In this document: positions 33,804-42,032 of the stretch, in pieces
Numbering within the stretch: position 1 is the first letter of the stretch
Layout: each line of letters starts with the position of its first letter
Assembly (NCBI GenBank): GCA_016197365.1
Contig: JACPVS010000020.1
Location: forward strand, 1-64,000
Origin: Mycolicibacterium cosmeticum
GTDB taxonomy: Bacteria > Actinomycetota > Actinomycetes > Mycobacteriales > Mycobacteriaceae
Direction of reading: 5' to 3'
DNA: 64,000 nt
Position numbers and translations under genes: made by a program
The notes under the pieces: model-generated
Told to the model about the DNA's origin: nothing
The model's input: only the letters and a program-made list of their open reading frames with translations
The model's database searches: none

Positions 33804-34990
33804 CGCTCGGCGCGCTGGTAGGCCGTGACCACGGCCGCGCCGCCGAGGCCGATGTTGTGCTGCAGGGCGGCGCTGACGTTGTCGACCTGCCGCTTGTCGG
33901 CGGTGCCACGCAACTGCCAGGTCAGTTCTGCGCACTGCGCCAGTCCGGTGGCCCCGAGCGGGTGACCCTTGGAGATCAGCCCGCCGGACGGGTTCACCAC
34001 CCAGCGCCCACCGTAGGTGGTGTCGTCCTTGTCGATCAGCGCCGGGGCCTCGCCCTCGCCGCACAGGCCCAATGCTTCGTACAGCAGCAGCTCGTTGGCG
34101 GAGAAGCAGTCATGCAGTTCGATCACCTGGAAGTCCTGCGGCCCGAGCCCCGCCTGGTCGTAGACCTGCTGTGCGGCTTTGACATTCATGTCGTAGCCGA
34201 TGATGTTGGCCGCGCTGCCGTCGAACGTCGACGCGAAGTCGGTGGTCATCGACTGCCCGACGATCTCCACCGTCTGAGCCGCCAAACCGTGTGAGTCGAC
34301 GAAGGCCTCGCTGGCCAGGATGGCCGCGCCCGATCCGTCGGAGGTGGGCGAGCACTGCAACTGGGTCAGCGGATCGGAGATCATCTTCGCGCCCAGGATG
34401 TCGTCGAGGGTGTACTCGTCCTGGAACTGCGCGTACGGATTGTTCACCGAATGCTTGTGGTTCTTGTAGCCGATCTTCGCGAAATGCTCGGCGGTGGTGC
34501 CGTACTTCTTCATGTGCTCACGCCCGGCCGCGCCGAACATCCACGGCGCCACCGGGAACGCGAACTCGTCGATCTCGGCCAGCGCCTTGACGTGCTTGCC
34601 GAGCGGGGATTCGCGATCCTGCGCGCCGCCGCCCAGTGAGCCGGGCTGCATCTTCTCGAAGCCCAGCGCGATGGCGCAGTCGGCCAGCCCGCCCCGAATC
34701 GACTGTGCGGCAAGGTAGAGCGCCGTCGATCCGGTGGAGCAGTTGTTGTTGACGTTGACGATCGGGATGCCCGTCATGCCCAGTTCGTAGAGGGCGCGCT
34801 GGCCGGAGGTCGAGTCGCCGGAGCAGTAACCGACGTAACCCTGCTGTACCTCGGTGTAGTCGATGCCGGCGTCGGCGAGGGCTTTGGTCCCCGACTCCTT
34901 GGCCATCTGTGGGTAGTCCCACCCTTCGCGACTCCCGGGCTTCTCGAACTTCGTCATTCCGACTCCGACGACGAAAACACGATTCGGCAT
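33800..34990 (-). CDS. SCP-x-like thiolase (lipid-transfer / acetyl-CoA acetyltransferase)
   Basis: A 396-residue thiolase-fold protein of the SCP-x (sterol carrier protein-x thiolase) branch. The acyl-accepting Cys is in NNNCSTGS, and the His motifs are ELHDCFSANE and SKGHPLGATG. It lacks the C-terminal SCP2 domain, as mycobacterial Ltp-type proteins do. It resembles M. tuberculosis Rv1627c. Such enzymes cleave branched or steroid side-chain beta-ketoacyl-CoA. The start at 34990 is chosen because the thiolase begins PNRVFVVGVGMT and GGGACC-type bases precede it. No KstR box was seen directly upstream. Confidence 0.9.
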   Translation of the reverse strand: MPNRVFVVGVGMTKFEKPGSREGWDYPQMAKESGTKALADAGIDYTEVQQGYVGYCSGDSTSGQRALYELGMTGIPIVNVNNNCSTGSTALYLAAQSIRGGLADCAIALGFEKMQPGSLGGGAQDRESPLGKHVKALAEIDEFAFPVAPWMFGAAGREHMKKYGTTAEHFAKIGYKNHKHSVNNPYAQFQDEYTLDDILGAKMISDPLTQLQCSPTSDGSGAAILASEAFVDSHGLAAQTVEIVGQSMTTDFASTFDGSAANIIGYDMNVKAAQQVYDQAGLGPQDFQVIELHDCFSANELLLYEALGLCGEGEAPALIDKDDTTYGGRWVVNPSGGLISKGHPLGATGLAQCAELTWQLRGTADKRQVDNVSAALQHNIGLGGAAVVTAYQRAER

Positions 34991-35034
34991 GGTGGGTCCC
35001 TTTCGCTTCATTGCGGTCGGGCTCAACATACGTC

Positions 35035-35376
35035 TCAGGCGAAAGCGTCGGTGTACTGCGGGCAGTAATAGTCGATCGAGGTGACGACGAAGGCCGCCGC
35101 CTGCCGGGTGGTGAGGTCGGTGTTGTTCAGGATGTCCACGCCGATGTCGGTGCCCGACGCGCCGGCCTTGAGCTCCGAGCAGACCTGGTGTGCGTTGCCG
35201 ATGACCGCGGAGGCGGACTCGTAGGAGATGCCCTCCGCGGCGATCTCGCGCAGGAACGCGCTGTCGGTCTGCGAGGTGATGGCGTGCGCCGTCCCTACCG
35301 AGACCGTCGCTGATCCGAAGGCCGCCAGCCCGAGCACGGTGCTGACGAACGCGGTGCGGGCGAAGGTGGAAAGCAT
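35035..35376 (-). CDS. Secreted DUF732 protein (second copy)
   Basis: A 113-residue protein from the ATG at 35376. It has a signal peptide (FVSTVLGLAAFGSATVSVGTAHA) and a DUF732 mature domain: DSAFLREIAAEGISYESASAV (given in part), a central Cys in HQVCSELKAG and a C-terminal Cys in DYYCPQY. It lies downstream of pknH on the same strand with about 96 bases between. In M. tuberculosis small exported proteins of this kind also lie near pknH-embR, so it may be a functional neighbour. Role unknown. Confidence 0.85.
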   Translation of the reverse strand: MLSTFARTAFVSTVLGLAAFGSATVSVGTAHAITSQTDSAFLREIAAEGISYESASAVIGNAHQVCSELKAGASGTDIGVDILNNTDLTTRQAAAFVVTSIDYYCPQYTDAFA

Positions 35377-35472
35377 GTGCTGGACTCCTGGTGAGGTCGG
35401 TCCCGGTCGCTCCGGGGTGACATCAGAGTCCAACGCCGATCTTGATGGATTCTTGGTGAATCCTTGGCGGGC

Positions 35473-37140
35473 CTACCCGTAGGCCAGCCACCACTGGTGC
35501 AGCTCGGCCAGATCCGGCGCCTGGATGTTGCCGATCAGCAGGTCGGAGTTCTTGGTCCAGGTGATATCCGGGCCGTTGTCGTAGGTGCCGCACGCGATCG
35601 AACCCTCGGCCCGTTGCGCGGAGTCGGTGTAATGCCACGTCGTCGGCGACTCGATGCCGCTGCCCGGGCATTGCAGCAGTTCGGAATCGCCCTTGATGGC
35701 GTCGTCGAAATGCCCCGACAGCTGGCCCTGATCGGCGAACAGCGAATACCGCGAGGCCGCCGGGCCACCCGGGGAGGTCGACTGCCCACAGTCCACGGTG
35801 GCCAGCGCGCCGGTGACGGGCGGGTGCACCACCTGGCACGTGCCCGGGGCGTAATCGCGGGGCAGCAGGCCCAGCAGCTGGTTCTCCAGTGAACCCGGGC
35901 TGTCGGGTTCGCTGGTTCTGGTCCGTTCGGTGGTCTCGGCGGGTTCTGCGGTCGTCCTGGTGGTGCCGGTAGGCGGCGAGGCGGTGTCGTCTGTGTCGTG
36001 GCTGGGCTTGACCAGCCAGAATATCCCGAGCGCGGCGAGCACCAAGGCGAATACGCCCGCGGCGGCGGCGATGGGCAGCCACGGCGTCTTCTTCTTGGGC
36101 GGGGGAGGGTTCTGATTCCAGGCCGGACCGCTCGGCGGCGGCTGGTAGAAACCCGCGCCCGGCGGCGGTGTCGCGGCGTAGGGCCTCGGCGTGGCTCCCG
36201 GCGGTGGTGGCGGCGGGATGGGCGGCCGGCCGGGGGCGCTGTACTGCACGCCGGGGCGCGCGGCGGCCTCGCCGCGCGCCACGATGGTGGCCGCCTGGTC
36301 CTGATCCCGGGAGCTCAACGCTTCGGTGGCGGCGGCGGCCAGATCGCCCGCGCTGGCGAAGCGTTCCTCGGGTCTCTTCGCCATGCCGCGGGCGACGACC
36401 GTGTCGAAGGCCGTCGGGATACCGGGGCGGGTCGTACTCGGCGCCGGGACCGGATTCATCAGGTGGGCGGTGATCACCATGCTGACGCTGTCGCCGGGGA
36501 AAGGCTGTGACCCGGTGAGACATTCGTGCAGCACACAGGCCAGCGCGTACACATCGGCGCGGTAGTTGACCTCGCCACTGGTGAACCGCTCGGGCGCCAT
36601 ATACGCGTACGTGCCCACCGCGGTGCCGAGTTCGGTCAGCTTCTCGTCGCTGGCGGCATTGGCGATCCCGAAATCCACCAGGTAGGCGAAATCGTCCCGG
36701 GTGATCAAGATGTTCTCGGGCTTCACGTCGCGATGCATGATGCCGCTCTCATGGGCGGCGTCCAGCGCCGAGGCGATCTGCCGGACGATGGCGACCGCGC
36801 GCGCCGGCGTCATCGGGCCGTACCCCTTGAGCAGCTTGCGCAGGTCGCTCCCGTTGATCATGCGCATGTCGACGTACAGCACACCGTCGATCTCGCCGTA
36901 GTCGTGGATCGGCACCACATGGGGTTCCTGCAGGCGCCCGGCCGAATGCGCCTCGCGCTGCAACCGCTTGCGGAAGACCGGGTCGTGAGAGACGCCCTCC
37001 GGCAACAGTTTCAGCGCGACGATGCGGTCTTTGACGGTGTCCTCCGCCTCGTAGACCTCACCCATCCCGCCGCGTCCGATGAGACGCCGCAGCCGATAGG
37101 GGCCGAAATCGGTGCCCTCCCGCGAAGTCGGACCGGTCAT
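35473..37140 (-). CDS. pknH: Membrane Ser/Thr protein kinase (PknH-like)
   Basis: A 555-residue receptor kinase. The kinase domain (residues about 14-275) has the P-loop GRGGMGEVY, Lys44, catalytic Asp138 in HRDVKPEN and DFG at 156. A Pro-rich linker (PPIPPPPPPGATP) leads to one membrane helix at about residue 352-373 (PWLPIAAAAGVFALVLAALG). The extracytoplasmic domain carries four Cys (GTCQVV, VDCGQ, LQCPGS, IACGTYD), the pattern of the PknH sensor domain with two disulfides. The start overlaps the embR stop (ATGA). PknH phosphorylates EmbR in M. tuberculosis, and the adjacency here supports the same pairing. Confidence 0.9.
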   Translation of the reverse strand: MTGPTSREGTDFGPYRLRRLIGRGGMGEVYEAEDTVKDRIVALKLLPEGVSHDPVFRKRLQREAHSAGRLQEPHVVPIHDYGEIDGVLYVDMRMINGSDLRKLLKGYGPMTPARAVAIVRQIASALDAAHESGIMHRDVKPENILITRDDFAYLVDFGIANAASDEKLTELGTAVGTYAYMAPERFTSGEVNYRADVYALACVLHECLTGSQPFPGDSVSMVITAHLMNPVPAPSTTRPGIPTAFDTVVARGMAKRPEERFASAGDLAAAATEALSSRDQDQAATIVARGEAAARPGVQYSAPGRPPIPPPPPPGATPRPYAATPPPGAGFYQPPPSGPAWNQNPPPPKKKTPWLPIAAAAGVFALVLAALGIFWLVKPSHDTDDTASPPTGTTRTTAEPAETTERTRTSEPDSPGSLENQLLGLLPRDYAPGTCQVVHPPVTGALATVDCGQSTSPGGPAASRYSLFADQGQLSGHFDDAIKGDSELLQCPGSGIESPTTWHYTDSAQRAEGSIACGTYDNGPDITWTKNSDLLIGNIQAPDLAELHQWWLAYG

Positions 37141-38279
37141 GACTCGCCGGGGCGCACGATCTCGAACACGAACTCGTGCTCACAGATGCGGAAACGGTCA
37201 CCGTCGTCGAGGCTGGCGGTGCCGCGGATGCGTTGCCCGTCCACGTCCACGCCGTTGGCCGAGCGCAGGTCGGTGATGACGAAACTGGTTCCGGTGTCGA
37301 TGATGACGGCGTGGTGGCGGCTCACGTTGGCCTGGTCGAGCACGATGTCGTTGTCCGGCAGCCTGCCGATCCGGGTAGCAGCGGCCACCAACGGGTAGAT
37401 GCGCCCGGAGACCGTGCGCACCTGCGCCGTCACGGTGTGGACTCCCACCGCGGTGCGCAGGTCGAGGGTGTTGATCTTGTGTACGGCCGTGGTCTGGGCG
37501 GCTTGGCGGACATTGAGGGGTTCCTGACGCAGGATGCGTTCATAGAGGGTGCGCACCGTGGGCCCGGGGTCGATCCCGAGATCGTCGGCCAGGGTCGTCT
37601 TGAGCCGCTGGTACGCGTCCAGTGCGTCGGATTGCCGGTCGCTGAGGTAATACGCGGTGATCAGTTGCGCCCACAACGGCTCGCGGTACGGGTATTCGAC
37701 GACCAGTGACTCGAGCCCACCGATGATGGTATACGCACGGTTGCAAGCGATTTCGGCTTCCGCGTGCGCAGTGTGGGCGACCACCTTGTCCTCGACCAGG
37801 GCGGTGGAAAACGGATCCACGAACTCGAAATCGCGCAGATCGTCGAGCACCGGCCCGCGCCACTGCGCCAGCGCCGTCGACAGATAACTGCTGGCCTGCT
37901 CGAACTGGCCGGCCGCCGCGGCCTGCACCCCGGCACTCTTGCCTGCGATGAACCGGCCGATGTCGCAGCTCGCGTCGGCCACCGCCAACCGATAGCCGGG
38001 CGCCGCGCTGGCCAGCACGGTCCGGCCGTCGGCTCCGGTGCCGGAGATGAGCTTGCGCAGGTTGGAGATGTAGGAGTGCAGGCTGGCTTTGGGCTCGGGC
38101 GGCGGGAACTGTTCCCAGGCCGCGGTCACCAGGGAGTCGCCGCTGACCGGTCGATTCCGGCTCATCACGAGCAACGCGAGCACCGCCCGTTGCTTCGGCG
38201 TCCCCAGCGGCAGCCCCCTGCCGTCCACGGTCACCTGCAACGGGCCGAGCACACCGAAGTCCAGGCCGTTGGTCATCAC
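37137..38279 (-). CDS. embR: EmbR-like SARP transcriptional regulator with FHA domain
   Basis: A 380-residue regulator with three domains: a winged helix of the OmpR/SARP type (residues about 8-95: LGPLQVTVDG, GTPKQRAVLALLV, LHSYISNLRKL), a BTAD helical domain (about 100-250: EPLWAQLITAYYLSDRQSDALDAY given in part), and a C-terminal FHA domain (about 285-375) with the phospho-Thr-binding residues in GRLPDNDIVL, SRHHAVI and SANGVDVDG. This is the architecture of EmbR, whose FHA binds PknH. EmbR regulates arabinosyltransferase genes in M. tuberculosis. It starts GTG 38279 or ATG 38276. It is coupled to the kinase gene. Confidence 0.9.
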   Translation of the reverse strand: MMTNGLDFGVLGPLQVTVDGRGLPLGTPKQRAVLALLVMSRNRPVSGDSLVTAAWEQFPPPEPKASLHSYISNLRKLISGTGADGRTVLASAAPGYRLAVADASCDIGRFIAGKSAGVQAAAAGQFEQASSYLSTALAQWRGPVLDDLRDFEFVDPFSTALVEDKVVAHTAHAEAEIACNRAYTIIGGLESLVVEYPYREPLWAQLITAYYLSDRQSDALDAYQRLKTTLADDLGIDPGPTVRTLYERILRQEPLNVRQAAQTTAVHKINTLDLRTAVGVHTVTAQVRTVSGRIYPLVAAATRIGRLPDNDIVLDQANVSRHHAVIIDTGTSFVITDLRSANGVDVDGQRIRGTASLDDGDRFRICEHEFVFEIVRPGES

Positions 38280-38313
38280 GCGTCATTGTGCCGGGTAGCG
38301 GCGCCGAAGGTGG

Positions 38314-38327
38314 TAGAACGTGTTCTA
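38314..38327. promoter_or_regulatory. KstR-box match upstream of the Rv1059-like gene
   Basis: TAGAACGTGTTCTA is a perfect 14-bp inverted repeat except for its two central bases and fits the known KstR consensus TnnAACnnGTTnnA. It lies 39-52 bases before the ATG at 38366 and 35-48 bases from embR on the other side. KstR represses cholesterol/lipid catabolism genes in mycobacteria. Confidence 0.8.
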
Positions 38328-38365
38328 GTTTCGATTTTCCGGTGCGGGTTCATGAAGGAGCGACA

Positions 38366-39412
38366 ATGGCGTTGCGAGTGGTGCAGTGGGCGACCGGCGG
38401 AGTGGGCATCGCGGCCATCAAGGGCGTACTCGAACACCCCGAACTCGAACTCGCGGGCGCGTGGGTGCATTCGGACGCCAAGAACGGCCGCGATATCGGG
38501 GACATCCTCGGCACCGGACCGCTCGGGGTACGCGCCACCAACCGCATCGAGGACATCCTGGCGCTGGATGCCGATGCCGTCATCTATGCGCCGCTGCTGC
38601 CCAACCCCGACGAGGTGGCCGCGCTGCTGCGGTCGGGCAAGAACGTCGTGACCCCGGTCGGGTGGCTGTACCCCAGCGAGAAGCAGGCCGCGCCGCTTGC
38701 CGCCGCGGCCGTCGAGGGCGGGGTGACGCTGCACGGCACCGGCATCGCGCCAGGCGGCTTCAGTGAGAAGTTCCCGCTGCTGCTGTCGGTGCTGTCCACC
38801 GGCGTGACGTTCGTTCGCGCCGAAGAGTTTTCCGACCTCCGCACCTATGACGCGCCCGATGTGCTCCGCCACGTGATGGGTTTCGGTGACACCCCGGACA
38901 AGGCGATGAGCGGGCCGATGCAGAAGATGCTCGACGGCGGGTTCATCCAGGCGGTCCGGATGTGCACCGACAAGCTCGGCTTCCGGGTCGACCCACGGGT
39001 CGTCACGTCCCAGGAGGTGGCCGTGGCGACCGCCCCGATCGCCTCGCCGATCGGCGACATCCAGCCCGGCCAGGTCGCCGCCCGGCGTTTCCACTGGGAG
39101 GCGCAGGTGGCCGGCGAACCGGTGGTGCGCATCACCGTGAACTGGCTGATGGGTGAGGAGAACCTCGATCCCGCATGGACTTTCGGTCCCGAGGGGCAGC
39201 GCTACGAGATGTCGGTGCGCGGCAACCCCGACTTCACCGTCGTCGTGCGGGGATTCCAGGGTGAGCCGGGTGACGAGGTGGAGTCCGGCGTGGTCGGCAC
39301 CGCCGCGCATTGTGTGAACTCGGTACCCGCGGTGTGCGCCGCGGCCCCCGGCGTCGCCACCTATCTGGATCTGCCGCTCATCGCGGGGCGGGCCGCACCG
39401 CACCTCAGCTAG
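38366..39412 (+). CDS. Dihydrodipicolinate-reductase-like NAD(P)-binding protein (Rv1059-like)
   Basis: A 348-residue protein with a Rossmann start (LRVVQWATGGVGIAAIKGVL given in full 20) followed by LELAGAWVHSDAKNGRDIG and DADAVIYAPL. This N-terminal pattern is shared by a mycobacterial family annotated as dihydrodipicolinate-reductase-like. It probably is an NAD(P)-dependent oxidoreductase acting on lipid or steroid intermediates rather than a lysine enzyme. The ATG at 38366 has GAAGGAG eight bases upstream. A KstR box in the promoter suggests induction on sterol or fatty acid substrates. Synteny supports orthology to Rv1059. Confidence 0.85.
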   Translation: MALRVVQWATGGVGIAAIKGVLEHPELELAGAWVHSDAKNGRDIGDILGTGPLGVRATNRIEDILALDADAVIYAPLLPNPDEVAALLRSGKNVVTPVGWLYPSEKQAAPLAAAAVEGGVTLHGTGIAPGGFSEKFPLLLSVLSTGVTFVRAEEFSDLRTYDAPDVLRHVMGFGDTPDKAMSGPMQKMLDGGFIQAVRMCTDKLGFRVDPRVVTSQEVAVATAPIASPIGDIQPGQVAARRFHWEAQVAGEPVVRITVNWLMGEENLDPAWTFGPEGQRYEMSVRGNPDFTVVVRGFQGEPGDEVESGVVGTAAHCVNSVPAVCAAAPGVATYLDLPLIAGRAAPHLS

Positions 39413-40452
39413 GGCTTCACCAGAATCCGGATCGGATCGCCGTCGGCGCGATGAAGTTTGTCGATGCCTTCGGCGACGTCCTCCAGTGACACGATCTCAC
39501 TGATCGAGCGGTGCAGATCCAGCCGGCCCAGCGATACCAGATTCGCCAGTGTCCCGATGTCGGCGTTCTGGTAGCCGAGGTGGCCGAGCACCTGCCGCTT
39601 GGTGAGATTGAACATCGCCGTCGGCCCGATGCTCGGTGCGTCGGCACTCATCCCGACTCCCACCAGCCGGCCGCCGACGGTGAGATTGGCCAGCGCCTGG
39701 TCGAAGGTCGACGACAGCCCGACCGCGTCGAAGGCGATGTCGAGGCCGCGGCCCCCGGTGAGTTCGGCGATCTTGTCGTGCAGGTGCTCGTCGCGGGCGT
39801 CGAACGCGTGGTCGGCGCCCAACTCGACGGCACGTTGCAGGACGGCAGGTTTGATGTCCACGGCGATGATCGGCGCCGCGCCGACCAGCCGGGCCAGCTG
39901 CACGATGTGGGTGCCGACGCCGCCGACGCCCCACACGCCGACGGACTCGCCGATGCCGACCTTGCCGGTGCGCACCACCGCGCCGAACGGCGTGGACACC
40001 GCGTCGGCCAGGATGGCGGCCTGCTCCAGCGGCACGTTGTCTGGCACCCGGGTCAGGCCGAACGCCTGCGCGACGGTGTACTGCGCCCAAGCCCCGTCGT
40101 AGGCGAAGGCCATCAGCCGGATGCGCAGGCAGTTGCTCACATCGCCGCGCCGGCAGTTCACGCAACCCAGACACGGGCGGCCGGCGGCGACCACCACCCG
40201 GTCACCCTCGGCCCAGCCGGTGACCCCGGGCCCCAGCTTGGCGACGGTGCCCGAGGCCTCATGCCCCTGGGTCACCACCGGGACCTGAGCCGGGAAGGTG
40301 CCGTTGATCAAGCTCAGGTCCGAATGGCAGATACCGCAGAACGCGACCTTGACCAGGACCTCGCCCGGCCCCGGTTCCGGTATCGGAACATCCTCCACCG
40401 CAATGGTTTTGGTGTCAGCGTAGAACCGCTGGGCCCGCATCGTCGCTGTCAT
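39409..40452 (-). CDS. Zinc-dependent alcohol dehydrogenase (MDR family)
   Basis: A 347-residue zinc alcohol dehydrogenase. The catalytic zinc site is CGICHSDL and GHEASG; the structural zinc cluster is CLGCVNCRRGDVSNC; the nucleotide-binding motif is GVGGVGTHIVQLARLVGA. It oxidises or reduces alcohols/aldehydes with NAD(P). The ATG at 40452 gives TATMRAQRFYAD as N-terminus; MRAQ at 40440 is also possible. The stop overlaps the stop of the convergent Rv1059-like gene. It shares the strand with the HAD phosphatase gene upstream, with a seven-base gap, so they are probably co-transcribed. Confidence 0.92.
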   Translation of the reverse strand: MTATMRAQRFYADTKTIAVEDVPIPEPGPGEVLVKVAFCGICHSDLSLINGTFPAQVPVVTQGHEASGTVAKLGPGVTGWAEGDRVVVAAGRPCLGCVNCRRGDVSNCLRIRLMAFAYDGAWAQYTVAQAFGLTRVPDNVPLEQAAILADAVSTPFGAVVRTGKVGIGESVGVWGVGGVGTHIVQLARLVGAAPIIAVDIKPAVLQRAVELGADHAFDARDEHLHDKIAELTGGRGLDIAFDAVGLSSTFDQALANLTVGGRLVGVGMSADAPSIGPTAMFNLTKRQVLGHLGYQNADIGTLANLVSLGRLDLHRSISEIVSLEDVAEGIDKLHRADGDPIRILVKP

Positions 40453-40459
40453 GGCGCTC

Positions 40460-41137
40460 CTAGGGAATCCGGTAGAAGGGGTTGGGTAGCAGGTAGGTCC
40501 GCTGCGCGTGGCCGCCGGCCAGATCCGAGGGCTGGTCACCGAGATTGGCGATGATGGTGTAGCCCTCGGCTTCGATCCGGGCCCGCTGGGGTGCCTTGTA
40601 GTCCATGGCCGACGGCGGGTGCGAGCCCAGCGGCTGCAGCACCAACTCGGCGTAATCGGTGTACCCGGCGTCGGCCAGGTTGCGCACGGTGGCATCGCGC
40701 ATCGACTCGTCCCGGCCGGTGATGAAGAAGACGGTGACACCGTCTTTGCGGGCTTCCTGATACACCGCCAGCGTCGGCTCGATGACGGTTGAGCGCGCCA
40801 GTTGAGTCCAGGCCACCAGCCCGCACGGGCCCTGCGGGAGTGCATCGCAGGGACCCGCGCCGATCCGCCCGAAATCGTTGGCGGACAGACCTTCCCAGTT
40901 CGACAGGGACGTCTCGTCGATGTCGAACACCACGGCGGGCCGCGCCACCCTCGGGGCCTGTTCGGCCAGCCATGCCAGCGCGGGACGGGTGGCCGTCGTC
41001 AGATCCGCGAGGTACGCCCCGCTGTCGTGGTAGGCGACGACCTGGTCTTTGACGTCGCTGAGGTTGGGCGGCTCGGCTGCGGCTGTCGGTGCCAGGAACA
41101 ACAGCAGCGTGGAGGTGAGGACCCCGATGCGGAACAT
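40460..41137 (-). CDS. Secreted HAD-family acid phosphatase (class B / IIIB type)
   Basis: A 225-residue protein with signal peptide (VLTSTLLLFLAPTAAA-E). The HAD motif I is VFDIDETSLSNW (two Asp), the form typical of class III/IIIB secreted acid phosphatases. Motif II is FFITGRDE, and the motif IV region is IIANLGDQPSDLAGGHA. It should hydrolyse phosphomonoesters outside the membrane. The ATG at 41137 is set by the signal peptide. It is divergent from the patatin gene at 41180, with 42 bases between. Confidence 0.9.
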   Translation of the reverse strand: MFRIGVLTSTLLLFLAPTAAAEPPNLSDVKDQVVAYHDSGAYLADLTTATRPALAWLAEQAPRVARPAVVFDIDETSLSNWEGLSANDFGRIGAGPCDALPQGPCGLVAWTQLARSTVIEPTLAVYQEARKDGVTVFFITGRDESMRDATVRNLADAGYTDYAELVLQPLGSHPPSAMDYKAPQRARIEAEGYTIIANLGDQPSDLAGGHAQRTYLLPNPFYRIP

Positions 41138-41179
41138 GGGTGCACGATAGTGCCGCGCGGGCTGGCAGACTCGGACCTC

Positions 41180-42025
41180 GTGAAACGTGGCTTGATCCTG
41201 GCCGGTGGCGGATTGGCGGGCATCGCCTGGGAAACCGGCGTACTGACCGGCATCGCCGATGAATCCCCGGACACCGCGGCGGCGGTGCTGGCCGCCGATG
41301 TGCTGCTGGGTACGTCGGCGGGATCGGCTGTCGCCGCACAACTGGGCAGCGGTACCCCGCTGAGCGAGCTGTACGCCCGTCAGGTGGCCGCGGAGTCGCA
41401 TGAGATCGATTCCGGCATCGACATCGACGGCATCGCCGAGATCTTCCTGACCGCGCTGAGCGAACCGGGTGACGCGGCGGCAAAGCTGCGACGCGTCGGC
41501 GCGATCGCCGTCGCCTCCGACACCGTGCCCGAGGCGCTACGCCGAGAGGTGATCGCGCACCGATTGCCTGTTCAGGACTGGCCCGACCGTGATCTGCGGA
41601 TCACCGCCATCCCTGTCGACACCGGCGAACTGGTGGTGTTCACCGCGGACTCGGGGGTGTCGCTGGTCGACGCCGTCGCCGCCAGCTGCGCGGTCCCCGG
41701 GGTGTGGCCGCCGGTCACCATCGGAAACCGCCGCTACATGGACGGTGGGGTGGGCAGCACCGTCAACACCGCGTCCGCCGCGGACTGCGACGCCGTGGTG
41801 GTGCTGGTACCCGCCGGGGAGAATGTCCCCTCGCCGTTCAGCAGCGGGGCGGCCGCAGAAATTGCCGCGTTCCCGGGAAACAAGCTCGCCGTGTTCGCCG
41901 ACGACGACGCAGTCGCAGCGTTCGGGCCCAACCCGCTCGATCCGCGGTGCCGGCAACCGTCGGCCATCGCGGGCCGGGCGCAGGGCCGCCGGGTGGCGAG
42001 AAGGGTCGCCGGATTTCTGTCCTGA
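41180..42025 (+). CDS. Patatin-like phospholipase (Rv1062-like)
   Basis: A 281-residue patatin-fold hydrolase with a GTG start. It shows the glycine-rich oxyanion loop ILAGGGLAGIAWETGVL, the nucleophile elbow GTSAGS and the Asp of the dyad in DGGVGS. Such enzymes hydrolyse acyl esters of phospholipids or neutral lipids. There is no signal peptide. It converges with a second patatin (Rv1063c-like) only seven bases away; both are kept together in M. tuberculosis as Rv1062 and Rv1063c, which supports the assignment. Confidence 0.9.
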   Translation: MKRGLILAGGGLAGIAWETGVLTGIADESPDTAAAVLAADVLLGTSAGSAVAAQLGSGTPLSELYARQVAAESHEIDSGIDIDGIAEIFLTALSEPGDAAAKLRRVGAIAVASDTVPEALRREVIAHRLPVQDWPDRDLRITAIPVDTGELVVFTADSGVSLVDAVAASCAVPGVWPPVTIGNRRYMDGGVGSTVNTASAADCDAVVVLVPAGENVPSPFSSGAAAEIAAFPGNKLAVFADDDAVAAFGPNPLDPRCRQPSAIAGRAQGRRVARRVAGFLS

Positions 42026-42032
42026 TTCTTGC

